A DNA stretch of 64,000 bases from Rhodobacteraceae bacterium D3-12 (GCA_025916135.1 CP104793.1:3757001-3821000), one strand, 5' to 3'; shown: positions 35,963 to 44,973, counted from the first letter of the stretch. The notes: generated by a model not told the origin, from the letters alone. Numbers and translations are program-made.

Positions 35963-37471
35963 ATGGCCGCCATCACCGAAGAGCACCTGATTGAGAGCAT
36001 TGCCGAGGGGCTTCAGTATATTTCCTATTACCACCCTGCCGATTTCGTTCAGGCGATGAGCGCGGCGTGGGAGCGTGAGGAGAACAAGGGCGCCAAGGAC
36101 GCAATGGCGCAGATTTTGGTGAATTCGCGGATGTGCGCCATGGGCCGCCGCCCGATTTGTCAGGATACGGGCGCCGCGAACATTCACATCAAGGTGGGCG
36201 TGGAAGCGCCGCTCAAGCTGAAACGCTCGCTGCAAGAGATCGCCGACGAGGGCACGCGCCAAGGTTATCAGCGCGACACCAACCCGCTGCGCGCGAGCGT
36301 TGTGGTCGACCCGTTCGGGGCGCGCAAGAATTCGGGCGACAACACGCCCTGTATGCTGACGGTTGAAATGGTCGCCGGTGACACGGTCGAGGTCGAAGTC
36401 GCGGCCAAAGGGGGCGGCTCGGAAAACAAGTCGAAGTTCACCACGCTGAACCCGTCGGGCAATGTGGCTGATTGGGTGGTTGAGACGGTCGAAACCCTTG
36501 GTGCGGGCTGGTGTCCGCCGGGGATTTTGGGCATCGGCGTTGGCGGCAATGCCGACAAGGTGATGGCGCTGGCCAAGCAGAGCCTGAGCGAGCCGATCAA
36601 CATGGCCGAGATTTTGCGCCGTGGTCCCAAGGACCATATCGAAGAGCTGCGCGTCGAGATTTACGAGCGGGTCAATGCGCTGGGCATCGGGGCGCAGGGC
36701 TTGGGCGGTGTGACCACCGTTCTGGACGTGAAGGTGAACACATGGCCGACCCATGCGGCGTCCTTGCCGATTGGGTTGATCCCGAATTGCGCGGCGACGC
36801 GGCATGTGCATTTCACGCTTGATGGGTCCGGCCCGGCAGAATTCACGCCGCCGAACATGGATGACTACCCCGAGATCCTGCTGGATGCGGCGGGCGTGCA
36901 ATCGCGCAAGCTCGACCTTGATAACCTGACGGATGAGGTGGTGGGTTCGCTGACCCCCGGTGAGACCTTGCTACTATCGGGCACGCTCTATACCGGGCGC
37001 GACGCGGCGCATAAGCGGATGATCGACATGCTCGACAAGGGCGAGACGTTGCCCGTCGATCTGCGCGGCAAGGCGATTTACTACGTGGGTCCGGTGGATG
37101 CCGTGGGCGACGAGGCGATTGGCCCGGCGGGACCGACGACATCGACCCGGATGGACAAGTTCACCGACCGGATTTTGGGTGATACCGGTCTGAAAGTGAT
37201 GGTCGGCAAAGCCGAGCGCGGCGCGGCCGGATTGGAAGCGATTGCCAAGCATAAGGCGGCGTATCTGATCGCGGTGGGCGGGGCGGCTTACCTTGTGTCG
37301 AAAGCGATCAAAGCGGCCAAGCCGGTGGCGTTTGCCGACCTTGGTATGGAAGCGATTTACGAGCTTCAGGTGCAGGATATGCCGGTGACGGTTGCGGTAG
37401 ATACCAGCGGCAATTCGATCCACAAGACCGGCCCGGCCGAGTGGAAGAAGAAGATCGCCGAGAAGGTGTGA
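35963..37471 (+). CDS. Class I fumarate hydratase (iron-sulfur)
   Basis: A 502-residue fumarase of the iron-sulfur class I type, with the alpha-like and beta-like halves in one chain as in E. coli FumA/FumB. Cluster-binding cysteines are expected in RRPICQDTGAANI, in GAGWCPPGILGIGVGG and in PNCAATRHVH. The C-terminal part (about residues 330-500) includes GPTTSTRMDKFTDRIL and DLGMEAIYELQVQDMPVTVAVD. It works in the TCA cycle. The ATG at 35963 has AAAGGA nearby; an upstream open stretch has no similarity. Confidence 0.94.
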   Translation: MAAITEEHLIESIAEGLQYISYYHPADFVQAMSAAWEREENKGAKDAMAQILVNSRMCAMGRRPICQDTGAANIHIKVGVEAPLKLKRSLQEIADEGTRQGYQRDTNPLRASVVVDPFGARKNSGDNTPCMLTVEMVAGDTVEVEVAAKGGGSENKSKFTTLNPSGNVADWVVETVETLGAGWCPPGILGIGVGGNADKVMALAKQSLSEPINMAEILRRGPKDHIEELRVEIYERVNALGIGAQGLGGVTTVLDVKVNTWPTHAASLPIGLIPNCAATRHVHFTLDGSGPAEFTPPNMDDYPEILLDAAGVQSRKLDLDNLTDEVVGSLTPGETLLLSGTLYTGRDAAHKRMIDMLDKGETLPVDLRGKAIYYVGPVDAVGDEAIGPAGPTTSTRMDKFTDRILGDTGLKVMVGKAERGAAGLEAIAKHKAAYLIAVGGAAYLVSKAIKAAKPVAFADLGMEAIYELQVQDMPVTVAVDTSGNSIHKTGPAEWKKKIAEKV

Positions 37472-37485
37472 TGGCGCGTTGAGAC

Positions 37486-37582
37486 CGCACGGAATCAAGG
37501 CCGCAGGCCGCCGTGCGATCGTCATGCTGGAAGCATGCCTTCGGCATGACCCGCCCCCGGGGCGGCGATTGGTTAGTGATGC
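37486..37582. repeat. Nested hairpin array after the fumarase gene
   Basis: CGCACGG (37486-37492) pairs with CCGTGCG (37511-37517) around TCAAGGCCGCAGGCCGCCG (37495-37513), which itself folds by GGCC/GGCC. A second hairpin pair built on CATGC/GCATG follows at about 37523-37550, then CCGCCCC/GGGGCGG around 37551-37566. The 19-nt core recurs at 39917-39935 after another gene. No gene is visible in 37472-37684. Confidence 0.6.
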
Positions 37583-37684
37583 GCGCGACAGCGATCTAGT
37601 TCGGAATTGGCCACCATAAAGTGCCCTGACGGACCGTCGGTTCGCCACCCCGCGGCTCGGCGACCGCACGGCTCTCGCGCAGCC

Positions 37685-38464
37685 CTAGGCCAACGCCCCC
37701 TGCAACGCGCCATACACGCCGGACCCCGCCGCCACCACGCCGGGCAGCAAGGGGCGCGCGTTGTTGAACACCAGTGGCGCGCCGCTGCGGTCCGAGACGG
37801 TTGCGCCAGCTTCTTCCAACAGCAAAGCCCCGGCGGCGATGTCCCATTCCCAACTGTCCCGCAGGGTCAGCATCGCGTCATAGCGCCCCTGCGCCACCAG
37901 CGCGAGGCGATAGGCCAGCGAGGGGCGGTAGACCCGTTCGAACTCCGGCGCGGCCCCGCCTTTCCAGAAGCGCGGCTCCATCAAGGGCCGGGCCGAGAGC
38001 ACCGTTGCGCCGCGCAGATCGCGTCGCGTCGAGGCCTTGAGCGGCGCATCGTTCAGCGTGGCCCCCTGCCCCGCAGATGCCGCGAACAGCCGCTTTAGCA
38101 TCGGCAGGTAGACCACCGCCGCCACCACGCGCCCGCGTTCGGCCACGGCCAGCGAATGCGCCCAAGTCTGCCCGCCTTCGATAAAATTGCGCGTGCCGTC
38201 GATGGGATCGACGATGAACACCCGCTCGGCGCCAAGCCGCGCCGCGCCGTCTTCGGTCTCTTCCGACAGCCAGCCATAGTCGGGCCGCGCCGCGCGCAAC
38301 CGGTCTTCGAGCATGCGGTTCACGGCCAAGTCCGCCTCGGTCACCGGACCGGCATCATCGGGTTTGTGCTGGGTTGTATAGACGCCGCCAAAGTAGCCGC
38401 TGGCGATTTCACCAGCGCTCAGGGCCACATCGCGCAAGAGGGCGAGGTCGTTATGCTCCGGCAA
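37685..38464 (-). CDS. Inositol-monophosphatase family protein (CysQ/IMPase-like)
   Basis: A 259-residue magnesium-dependent phosphatase of the IMPase/FBPase fold. Motifs: LSEETEDG, then DPIDGTRNFIEGGQTWAHSLAV (metal site) and WEWDIAAGALLLEEAGATVSD near the C-terminus. Substrate could be inositol phosphate, 3'-phosphoadenosine phosphate or similar. I chose TTG 38464, because it has GAAGGG about eight bases upstream, gives the family's usual length, and overlaps the end of pmbA by 14 bases. Upstream in-frame codons lie inside pmbA. Confidence 0.85.
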   Translation of the reverse strand: MPEHNDLALLRDVALSAGEIASGYFGGVYTTQHKPDDAGPVTEADLAVNRMLEDRLRAARPDYGWLSEETEDGAARLGAERVFIVDPIDGTRNFIEGGQTWAHSLAVAERGRVVAAVVYLPMLKRLFAASAGQGATLNDAPLKASTRRDLRGATVLSARPLMEPRFWKGGAAPEFERVYRPSLAYRLALVAQGRYDAMLTLRDSWEWDIAAGALLLEEAGATVSDRSGAPLVFNNARPLLPGVVAAGSGVYGALQGALA

Positions 38465-39796
38465 GGGTGAGCCCTTCGACCAAGAGCGACGGCACCACGC
38501 GCGACAGCCAGCCGCGCGCATCATTGGCCGGCACAAGCCCGCGCAACATCGGGTTGAGGTTGCCCGCAATCGTGCATTCGTTCACCGCATAGGTGATCTC
38601 GCCGTTTTCGACCCAAAAGCCCGAAGCCCCGCGCGAATAATCACCCGTGTTGGGGTTGATCGTCGAACCGATCAGCGAGGTGACAAGCAGGCCCGTGCCC
38701 ATGTCCTTGAGCAGGTCGTCGCGGCTGTGATCCCCGGCGTTAGCGCCACGCTGGACGCGCTGGGCGAGGGTGTTCCACCCGGCGAGCGGCTGGCGCTGGC
38801 GGTGCTCTCCATGCCGAGCTTGCGCCCGGTGGCAAGGTCAAGCGTCCAGCCCATGAGCATGCCATCCTCGACAATCGCACGGCGCTGCGTTGGCAGCCCT
38901 TCGGCGTCAAAAGGTCGTGACGAGGCCACACGCGGGCGCAGCGGGTCTTCGATCAGCGACAGCCCCTTGGGCAGCACCTGTTCGCCCAGACGCTCGCGCA
39001 GGAAGCTGGAGCCGCGCGCGACAGAGGCGCCATTCACCGCCGCCAGAAGATGCCCGATCAGCGAGCTGGAAATCCGCTCGTCAAACAGCACCGGATACGC
39101 GCCGGTCGGAGGTTTGCGCGCATCCAGCGCGGCAACGGCGCGTTCGCCTGCGGATTGGCCGATCTCTTGGGCGCTGCGCATATCGGCGGCGTAGATGCGG
39201 CTGTCGCCGTCATGGTCACGCTCCATCCCTGTGCCGGTGCCGGCAATGGCCACCGCATAGAGCGAATGCGAGCTGCGCCCATAGCCGCCGGAAAACCCGT
39301 TGGAGGCGGCAATATGCAGGCGCTGCGCGCTATAGCTGGCGCTGGCGGATTGCACCTGTGTCACGCCTGCGACGGCCTTGGCTGCGGCTTCGGCCTCAAG
39401 CGCGCTGTGTTGCAGGGTTTCGGGGTCGGGCTCTGTGCCCGCTTCGGACAGGTCAAGCGCGGCGATGTCCCAGTTTTGGGCCAGCTGGCCGGGCGTGGCG
39501 AGACCGATATAGGGGTCTTCGGGGGCTTCGCGTGCCATGGCGACAGCGCGTTCGGCCATGGTGCGGATCGCATCGGGCCGGTCGTCCGACGTGGACACCA
39601 TCGCCTGTCGCTGACCCAGAAGAACGCGCAGCCCAAGATCGACCCCTTCGGCCCGCTCGGCATGTTCAAGCCGCCCGTCGCGCATATCAATCGAGATCGA
39701 CCGGCCATCGACGACCATCACGTCGGCGGCCTCGGCCCCGGCCTTTTTGGCGGCATCAAGCAGCGCCTGGGACAGGGTTTCGGGCGATTGGGGCAT
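38451..39796 (-). pseudogene. pmbA: TldE/PmbA metalloprotease-like protein, frameshifted near 38733
   Basis: The N-terminal frame from 39796 is a clear PmbA/TldE (ALLDAAKKAGAEAADVMVVDGRSISIDMRDGRLEHAERAEGVDLGLRVLLGQ) and continues correctly to GGTPSPSASSVALTPG. It then goes out of frame at the CCCC run 38732-38735. The proper ending (DMGTGLLVTSLIGSTINPNTGDYSRGASGFWVENGEITYAVNECTIAGNL) lies in another frame down to 38451. One added base restores a 448-residue protein, the normal size. TldD/TldE mature antitoxins and modified peptides. An AAAGGA site supports the start. Confidence 0.8.
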
Positions 39797-39909
39797 GGGG
39801 CGTGTCCTTTGCAATGACTGCCAAGGAGGTAGACCGCCGAGGGGTGAGGTTCAAGGGTGCTCGTCCGCGTTGCGTGCAGGAAGGCAAGCCGGGACAGTCT
39901 AACCTCTGG

Positions 39910-40069
39910 CCCGGATTCAAGGCCGCAGGCCGCCGGGCTAGCGCCTGCCCGTCCCGGCGGGCTGGCGCTTTCGAGAGGTCAGCGCGCGCTTGAGGCGTGG
40001 AGTGACCTGGCTGGATAAACTGCCCGCCACCAAGGTTGGAAGCGCCACCCCACGGGCAGGCGCCAGCCC
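39910..40069. repeat. Nested hairpin plus long inverted repeat upstream of pmbA
   Basis: CCCGG/CCGGG (39910-39914 and 39933-39937) encloses the same 19-nt core as at 37495. It runs straight into GGGCTAGCGCCTGCCCGT (39935-39952), whose near-exact reverse complement is at 40052-40069 (17 of 18 bases). The arms are 99 bases apart. This 329-base gap between pmbA and the DUF2125 gene shows no coding region. Confidence 0.6.
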
Positions 40070-40089
40070 GGCTTCACGCTCAATTCAAA

Positions 40090-40119
40090 CGCCGCCCCGG
40101 AGTGACCTCCGAAGCGGCG
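40090..40119 (-). terminator. Terminator-like hairpin of the first DUF2125 gene
   Basis: ACGCCGC and GCGGCGT bracket an inner CGGAG/CTCCG stem just beyond the stop codon at 40126. No long T run follows on the minus strand, so the strength is uncertain. Confidence 0.55.
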
Positions 40120-40125
40120 TATCGC

Positions 40126-41652
40126 TTAACGCAGGCGCTGGCCGTTGGCCGATACTTCGCCGGTTTTCTTGACGTCGATTTCGGTGGTCAGCACGTCTTC
40201 GCCTTCACCCGGCTTGGCGAACATGCCCATCATCATGCGCGCGCCCATGGTGTCTTGCTCGGTGATGAGCCCCATCGCCACCAGCTTGTCCATCAGCCCG
40301 TTCGCCCCTTTGAGCATGAACGCCGCCTGACCTTCGGGGGCTGGCATGCCGCCAAAGGTGGTCCAGTCGCTGTAGTCAAAGGTGAAATCGCCGGTCCCGG
40401 TCAGCTCGGCGCCGACACCTTTGATCATCAAGCTGTTCAACTTCACACGTTCGGCCGTGACAGGCAGGCCCGCAGGCTGTGCCCCGCCCATGATGGCGCG
40501 GATATCGAGGAAGTTGAACAACAGCTTGGTGTCGCCCGACACATCAAAGGCAATGGTCATCGGATCACGCGGCAAAGTCGCGGCCGGATCAAACATGCCC
40601 CAGAGCTGATCGCTGATCGACACGCCGTTCAGCGCCATCTTGATCGCGGCGGGCTGTGCCTCTTCGGATTTCATAAGAGGCAGCAAGATGCGGCCTCCCG
40701 CGCCTTCACCCGAGATCGAGATCGGCAGCGGCATTTCGGGCATCAACAGATCGGCTTTGAACGCGCCAGCGGTGCCACCATAATCCAACCCGGATTTATC
40801 CAGATTGACGGTGATGTCATAGTCGGCGGCGGTCGTGTCCTGAGTGCCAACCTGGCGACCATCAATGAACGTCCGCTGATACGAGGCGTTCTCGGCGATC
40901 TTGCTGGTCAGAACGAGTTTCAACCCGGCCTCAAGCTGTTTATCAAGGCCAAGCACATCAAGCCCCGCTTTCGGGAGCATGAAGGTCGAGGTGCCATCAA
41001 TCCCTTTAGCCGCGCCGCCCGCTTCAATTTTCAGGTCGGCTGCGCCTTCCACGATGGTGGCGGTATAGTCGAGCTTATAGCTCTCCATTTTGGTGGTGTT
41101 GGTGACCGTCACCATCGCCTCGCCGATATTGGTGAGCGTGGTCATCGCCGTTGGACCCATGAGCATCTTGCCCGACACATCCTTCGCCGGTTCGCCATTG
41201 ATGGTCAGCGCCCCCAAGGTCGCCTCGTAATTCGCGAAGCCCCAGACGGTTTTCACATTGTTCGGATCGCCCGACATGATCCCCGGCGCATCGTCACCGG
41301 TCATCTCGAGGACCATAGACATGCTGCCTTCGCCCTTGATGTCGCCGCCCATGGTGATTTGCGTTTTCGCCGGGAAGTGGACCTCGACCGTGCCGCCATC
41401 TGCTGGCACAAACCGCGGGCCGCTCATCGTCAGATAGGCATTGCCGGCGTCTTCGGGAAAGGCCACCGACAGGCGCATATCGCCGATCTGGAGCGCATCA
41501 CCATCGCGGCTTTCGCTGGCGTCCATGGTCAGGCCAAGCGCCTGCACCTGGGCTTTCCAGGCCGACCAAGCGTCATCGACAGTGATATCGGCAAACGCCG
41601 GAGACGCGGCAAGCATGGAGCAAAGCGCGGTGGTTTGGAACAAACGGGTCAT
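40126..41652 (-). CDS. DUF2125 exported protein, paralogue 1
   Basis: A 508-residue protein with a signal peptide (MTRLFQTTALCSMLAASPAFA). It consists of long beta-rich stretches with repeated short hydrophobic strands, as in DUF2125 proteins of alphaproteobacteria. It has no recognised catalytic motif. The ending GDFTFDYSDWTTFGGMPAPEGQAAF, LVAMGLITEQDTMGARMMMGMFAKPGEGEDVLTTEIDVKKTGEVSANGQRLR closely matches the next gene upstream, also 508 residues. Function unknown; an envelope or lipid-transport-like role is only a guess. Confidence 0.78.
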   Translation of the reverse strand: MTRLFQTTALCSMLAASPAFADITVDDAWSAWKAQVQALGLTMDASESRDGDALQIGDMRLSVAFPEDAGNAYLTMSGPRFVPADGGTVEVHFPAKTQITMGGDIKGEGSMSMVLEMTGDDAPGIMSGDPNNVKTVWGFANYEATLGALTINGEPAKDVSGKMLMGPTAMTTLTNIGEAMVTVTNTTKMESYKLDYTATIVEGAADLKIEAGGAAKGIDGTSTFMLPKAGLDVLGLDKQLEAGLKLVLTSKIAENASYQRTFIDGRQVGTQDTTAADYDITVNLDKSGLDYGGTAGAFKADLLMPEMPLPISISGEGAGGRILLPLMKSEEAQPAAIKMALNGVSISDQLWGMFDPAATLPRDPMTIAFDVSGDTKLLFNFLDIRAIMGGAQPAGLPVTAERVKLNSLMIKGVGAELTGTGDFTFDYSDWTTFGGMPAPEGQAAFMLKGANGLMDKLVAMGLITEQDTMGARMMMGMFAKPGEGEDVLTTEIDVKKTGEVSANGQRLR

Positions 41653-41843
41653 GGGGAGTCCTTGTTACTCGGATGTGAATTGGCGCAGAGACTAATTCGC
41701 CCGGCGCGAAAGCTAAAGAGACAGAATGAGGTAAGGCCCCGAATAGGCGCGGATTTTCGCGCAAGCTCTTGGCCGGGGTATTTGCGCCGCGTCAGGTATG
41801 GAACCGGACAGGCAACAGGACGGGCAAATGAACGGGCCACGAA

Positions 41844-41874
41844 AAAAGGCCGCGACGACTGCCGCGGCCTTTTG
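41844..41874 (-). terminator. Rho-independent terminator of the second DUF2125 gene
   Basis: AAAAGGCCGCG and CGCGGCCTTTT form a strong stem with a seven-base loop, and on the minus strand a T6 run follows. It lies about 25 bases beyond the stop codon at 41899 and separates the two paralogues into different transcripts. Confidence 0.88.
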
Positions 41875-41898
41875 AAACTTGCGCAGAGCGATCAAGCG

Positions 41899-43425
41899 TT
41901 ACTTGATGCGCTGCCCATTGGCGAGGATCTGACCATCGGGTTTGACCTCGATCTTGGAGGTCAGCACATCGTCACCCGCTGGCACGGCGAACATGCTCAT
42001 CATCATGCGCGCGCCCATGACCTGATCTTGGGGCACAAGACCCATGGCCACTAGTTTGTCCGACAGCGCATTGGCACCCGACAGCTTGAGATCAAGCGCA
42101 CCGTCGATGCCCTGCATCCCTTGGCTCATCAGCGCCTTTGCGAATTCGATCACAAAGCCGCCCTTGCCGGTCAGCGATGCGCCCGCGATGGTCACTTCGA
42201 GGTTGTTGAGGTCGATCTTCTCGATCTCGCCCGGCATGCCCATTTCGCCGCGCTCAACCTTTTCCATCTGCTTGGGGTCCATCAGGTCAAAGCCCAGCTT
42301 GGCCTTGCCCGACAGATCAAACGCCACGGTCGCCGGATCATGCGGCAGTTGCCCCTGCGGGTCGACCATGCCCCAAATCTGTTCCGACACCGAGAACTTG
42401 CCCAGCGTCACGCCAAGGGCGAAATCCTGTGCCGTGTCGGATTTCGAGACCGGCATCACCAGCTTGAAGCCGCCATTGGCCATCGACATATCAACCGGGA
42501 AGGGGAGTTCGCCGCCAGCCATGTTCATCTTCATATCTGTGGCGTTGCCGACATATTTGATCCCGTCCGAGGACATCGCCACTTCGAGCGCGCCGCTGCC
42601 GGTTTGCGACGAGGCTTTGACGTTGTCACGGCCATCGACGAATTCGAAATTCATGTTGCCGCCTTCGTAATTGAAGGCCCCGGCCACATTCATCCCGGCC
42701 TTGAGCATGGCATCCATGTTCTGAACGTCAAAACCGCCGGTGGGATAGGCGCCGCCGCCATTGAACATCAACTTGGCCATCACACCCTGAAACTTGATGA
42801 ATTCCTTGGGGTTATCGGGGTTGGCAAAATCGACGTTATAGGTGACCGGCCCGGTGGTCATCATCTGGGTGATGTCGCGCAGGTTGCCAATTTTCATGGA
42901 CGACGTGCCGCTGACATCCTTGATCGACATCTCGGCTGCATTCACCGGGATCTGCTGGCCATCGGCCATCAGGCTAACCAGCTTCATCGCAATTTCAGCC
43001 GCCGAATAGGTATAGGTCATGTCATTGGCCGACCCCGACACCACCATGTTGAACGCGGCAGTGTCGTAGTTAAGCTTGACCGTCACCGGGTCATCGCCGC
43101 GCGGCATGATGTCAACGGTCACAGGCATCGTCGCGGGCAGGCCAACGGCAACAGTGCCATCGCCGGCATCGGTAAAGTCGATCTTGGCAAAGGTGATGGC
43201 GACTGTGCCCTCACCTTCGGGCAATTCCATGCTCATCTTGACGTCAGAAACGCTCAAAGTGTTGCCATTGGTCGCCTCGGCGCCGCTCACGTCATAGCCG
43301 AAGCTGCCCATATAGGCTTTCCAGTCGCCCCAGACTTCCTGAGCGTTGACATCAGCGAACACCGAAGTCGTCGTCATCAATGTCGCAATGGCGGTCATCC
43401 CGCCCAATTTCTTCAAATTCTTCAT
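41899..43425 (-). CDS. DUF2125 exported protein, paralogue 2
   Basis: A 508-residue paralogue of the protein encoded at 40126-41652, with the same length, signal peptide type (MKNLKKLGGMTAIATLMTTTSVFA) and ending (LVAMGLVPQDQVMGARMMMSMFAVPAGDDVLTSKIEVKPDGQILANGQRIK). Most of the rest diverges. Tandem duplication followed by divergence is the likely origin. AAGGATC lies seven bases upstream of the ATG at 43425. It is divergent from the SDR gene; function is unknown. Confidence 0.8.
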   Translation of the reverse strand: MKNLKKLGGMTAIATLMTTTSVFADVNAQEVWGDWKAYMGSFGYDVSGAEATNGNTLSVSDVKMSMELPEGEGTVAITFAKIDFTDAGDGTVAVGLPATMPVTVDIMPRGDDPVTVKLNYDTAAFNMVVSGSANDMTYTYSAAEIAMKLVSLMADGQQIPVNAAEMSIKDVSGTSSMKIGNLRDITQMMTTGPVTYNVDFANPDNPKEFIKFQGVMAKLMFNGGGAYPTGGFDVQNMDAMLKAGMNVAGAFNYEGGNMNFEFVDGRDNVKASSQTGSGALEVAMSSDGIKYVGNATDMKMNMAGGELPFPVDMSMANGGFKLVMPVSKSDTAQDFALGVTLGKFSVSEQIWGMVDPQGQLPHDPATVAFDLSGKAKLGFDLMDPKQMEKVERGEMGMPGEIEKIDLNNLEVTIAGASLTGKGGFVIEFAKALMSQGMQGIDGALDLKLSGANALSDKLVAMGLVPQDQVMGARMMMSMFAVPAGDDVLTSKIEVKPDGQILANGQRIK

Positions 43426-43555
43426 ACTAAGATCCTTCCAGACTAAATAGATAAGCATAATCTTGTGTCTTGCGGCCACAGAATCAAGTGTTCATGGCTC
43501 TGGACCACCGCTCGCCCCCAGTTTACCACAGGCTGAGCCGATGAGGGAGATGGTT

Positions 43556-44308
43556 ATGACTGACTTGACAGGAAAAACAGTGTTGATAACCGGCGCAAGC
43601 CGCGGAATCGGCGAAGCGACCGCGCGGGAATTCGCCGCCAAAGGGGCCAATGTGGTGCTCGCGGCGCGCTCGAAAGAGGACATTGCGCGTATCGCCCAAG
43701 AGATCGGCAGCAGCGCCCGCGCCGTGGCCTGTGACGTCAGCAATTATGGCGATGTCGACCATGCCGTGGCCTTTGCTGTGCGCGAATTCGGCGGGCTTGA
43801 TGTGCTGATCGGCAATGCCGGGGTGATCGAACCGATCTCGCTTCTGGCGGACTCCGACATCCAAGGCTGGGGCGAGGCGATCGATATCAACCTCAAAGGG
43901 GTTTACTATGGCATGCGCGCCGCGTTGCCGGTGATGCAGGCAGCGGGCGGTGGCACGATCATCACCATTTCCTCTGGTGCGGCCCATAATGCGCTCGAAG
44001 GTTGGAGCCACTATTGCAGCTCCAAGGCGGGCGCCGCGATGCTGACCATGTGTGCCCACAAGGAAGGCGCGCTGAAAGGCATCCGCGCGATGGGCCTGTC
44101 GCCGGGCACCGTGGCGACGCAAATGCAGCGCGACATCAAGGCCAGCGGCGTGAACCCGGTGGCCCAGCTTGACTGGGAAGATCACGTGCCACCGGAATGG
44201 CCGGCCAAATGCCTGCTTTGGATGTGCAGCAGCGACGCGGATGACTACCTCGGACAGGAAATCGCCCTGCGCGACGAAGAAATCCGCAAACGGATCGGTG
44301 TGGCATGA
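43556..44308 (+). CDS. SDR-family oxidoreductase
   Basis: A 250-residue classical short-chain dehydrogenase/reductase. NAD(P) motif TGASRGIG is at residues 13-20, NAG in LIGNAGVIE, Ser in ISSGAA and YxxxK as YCSSK. It is likely a 3-hydroxyacyl or alcohol dehydrogenase. GGGAGA precedes the ATG at 43556. The stop overlaps the start of a small crotonase (ATGA), so the two probably work on the same substrate pool. Confidence 0.9.
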   Translation: MTDLTGKTVLITGASRGIGEATAREFAAKGANVVLAARSKEDIARIAQEIGSSARAVACDVSNYGDVDHAVAFAVREFGGLDVLIGNAGVIEPISLLADSDIQGWGEAIDINLKGVYYGMRAALPVMQAAGGGTIITISSGAAHNALEGWSHYCSSKAGAAMLTMCAHKEGALKGIRAMGLSPGTVATQMQRDIKASGVNPVAQLDWEDHVPPEWPAKCLLWMCSSDADDYLGQEIALRDEEIRKRIGVA

Positions 44309-44913
44309 TCGAGCTGACCAAGGACGACGGCCTCTGGACTGTCACGATCAACCGCCCGGACAAAGCCAACTCGTTGACCAGCGACATGCTGAGCGACCTC
44401 GCCGACATCGCCGAAGGCGCGGGCGCGGCACGGGCGCTGATCCTGACCGGTACGGGGCGTGTCTTTTCCGCCGGTGCCGACCTTGATGAAGCCCGCGCCG
44501 GCCTCGCCACCTCGCCCCTATGGGAGCGGCTCTCGGGCGCGATTGCTGGCCTGCCTTGCCTGACGATTGCCGCGCTCAACGGCACGCTTGCCGGGGGCGC
44601 GATGGGCATGGCGTTGGCCTGCGACATCCGCCTCGCGGTGCCGGGGGCAAAGTTTTTCTACCCGGTGATGAAGCTCGGCTTCCTGCCGCAACCCTCCGAT
44701 CCGGGCCGCATGGCCGCGCTGATCGGCCCGTCGCGCAGCAAGCTTATCCTGATGGGTGGCCAAAAAATCACCGCCGACGAGGCGCTCGCCTTTGGCCTGA
44801 TCGACCGCATCACCGAGCCAGACAGCCTTTTGCCCGCCGCCCGCGACATCGCCGCCGACACGCTCGCCGCGAAACCGGATATTGCCGCTGGCATTAAAGC
44901 TCTCTGCCAATAA
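44305..44913 (+). CDS. Short crotonase-fold protein lacking the usual catalytic glutamates
   Basis: A 202-residue crotonase-family protein, about 55 residues shorter than typical enoyl-CoA hydratases. The N-terminal half is regular (ITKDDGLWTVTINRP-like start, ILTGTGRVFSAGADL). At the first active-site Glu position it has Met (GGAMGMALACD instead of GG-x-E), and the second Glu is replaced within KFFYPVMKLGFLPQPSDPGRM. The last helices that cap other members are cut short. An isomerase, thioesterase or degenerate function is more likely than hydration. It is translationally coupled to the SDR gene. Confidence 0.8.
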   Translation: MIELTKDDGLWTVTINRPDKANSLTSDMLSDLADIAEGAGAARALILTGTGRVFSAGADLDEARAGLATSPLWERLSGAIAGLPCLTIAALNGTLAGGAMGMALACDIRLAVPGAKFFYPVMKLGFLPQPSDPGRMAALIGPSRSKLILMGGQKITADEALAFGLIDRITEPDSLLPAARDIAADTLAAKPDIAAGIKALCQ

Positions 44914-44953
44914 CGCCGCCGCCCCTTCATCTGACTGGAAATATCCCGGGGGT

Positions 44954-44973
44954 GTGGGGGGCTGGCCCCCCAC
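44954..44973. terminator. GC-rich hairpin between the crotonase and cyclase genes
   Basis: GTGGGGGG (44954-44961) pairs perfectly with CCCCCCAC (44966-44973) around CTGG in the 200-base convergent gap. GCTGGCCCCCCAC recurs around 45018-45030. No long T run follows. It probably ends transcription from one or both sides; the gap holds no gene. Confidence 0.5.

Noticed and set aside
40036-42054. A 672-codon open frame on the plus strand
   Set aside because: It is antisense to two well-supported DUF2125 genes that have signal peptides, terminators and matching C-termini. Its translation is His/Arg-rich with no domain; long antisense frames are common in GC-rich DNA.
42121-43446. A 441-codon open frame on the plus strand
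   Set aside because: It mirrors the second DUF2125 gene and has a His/Gly/Arg-rich, domain-free translation.
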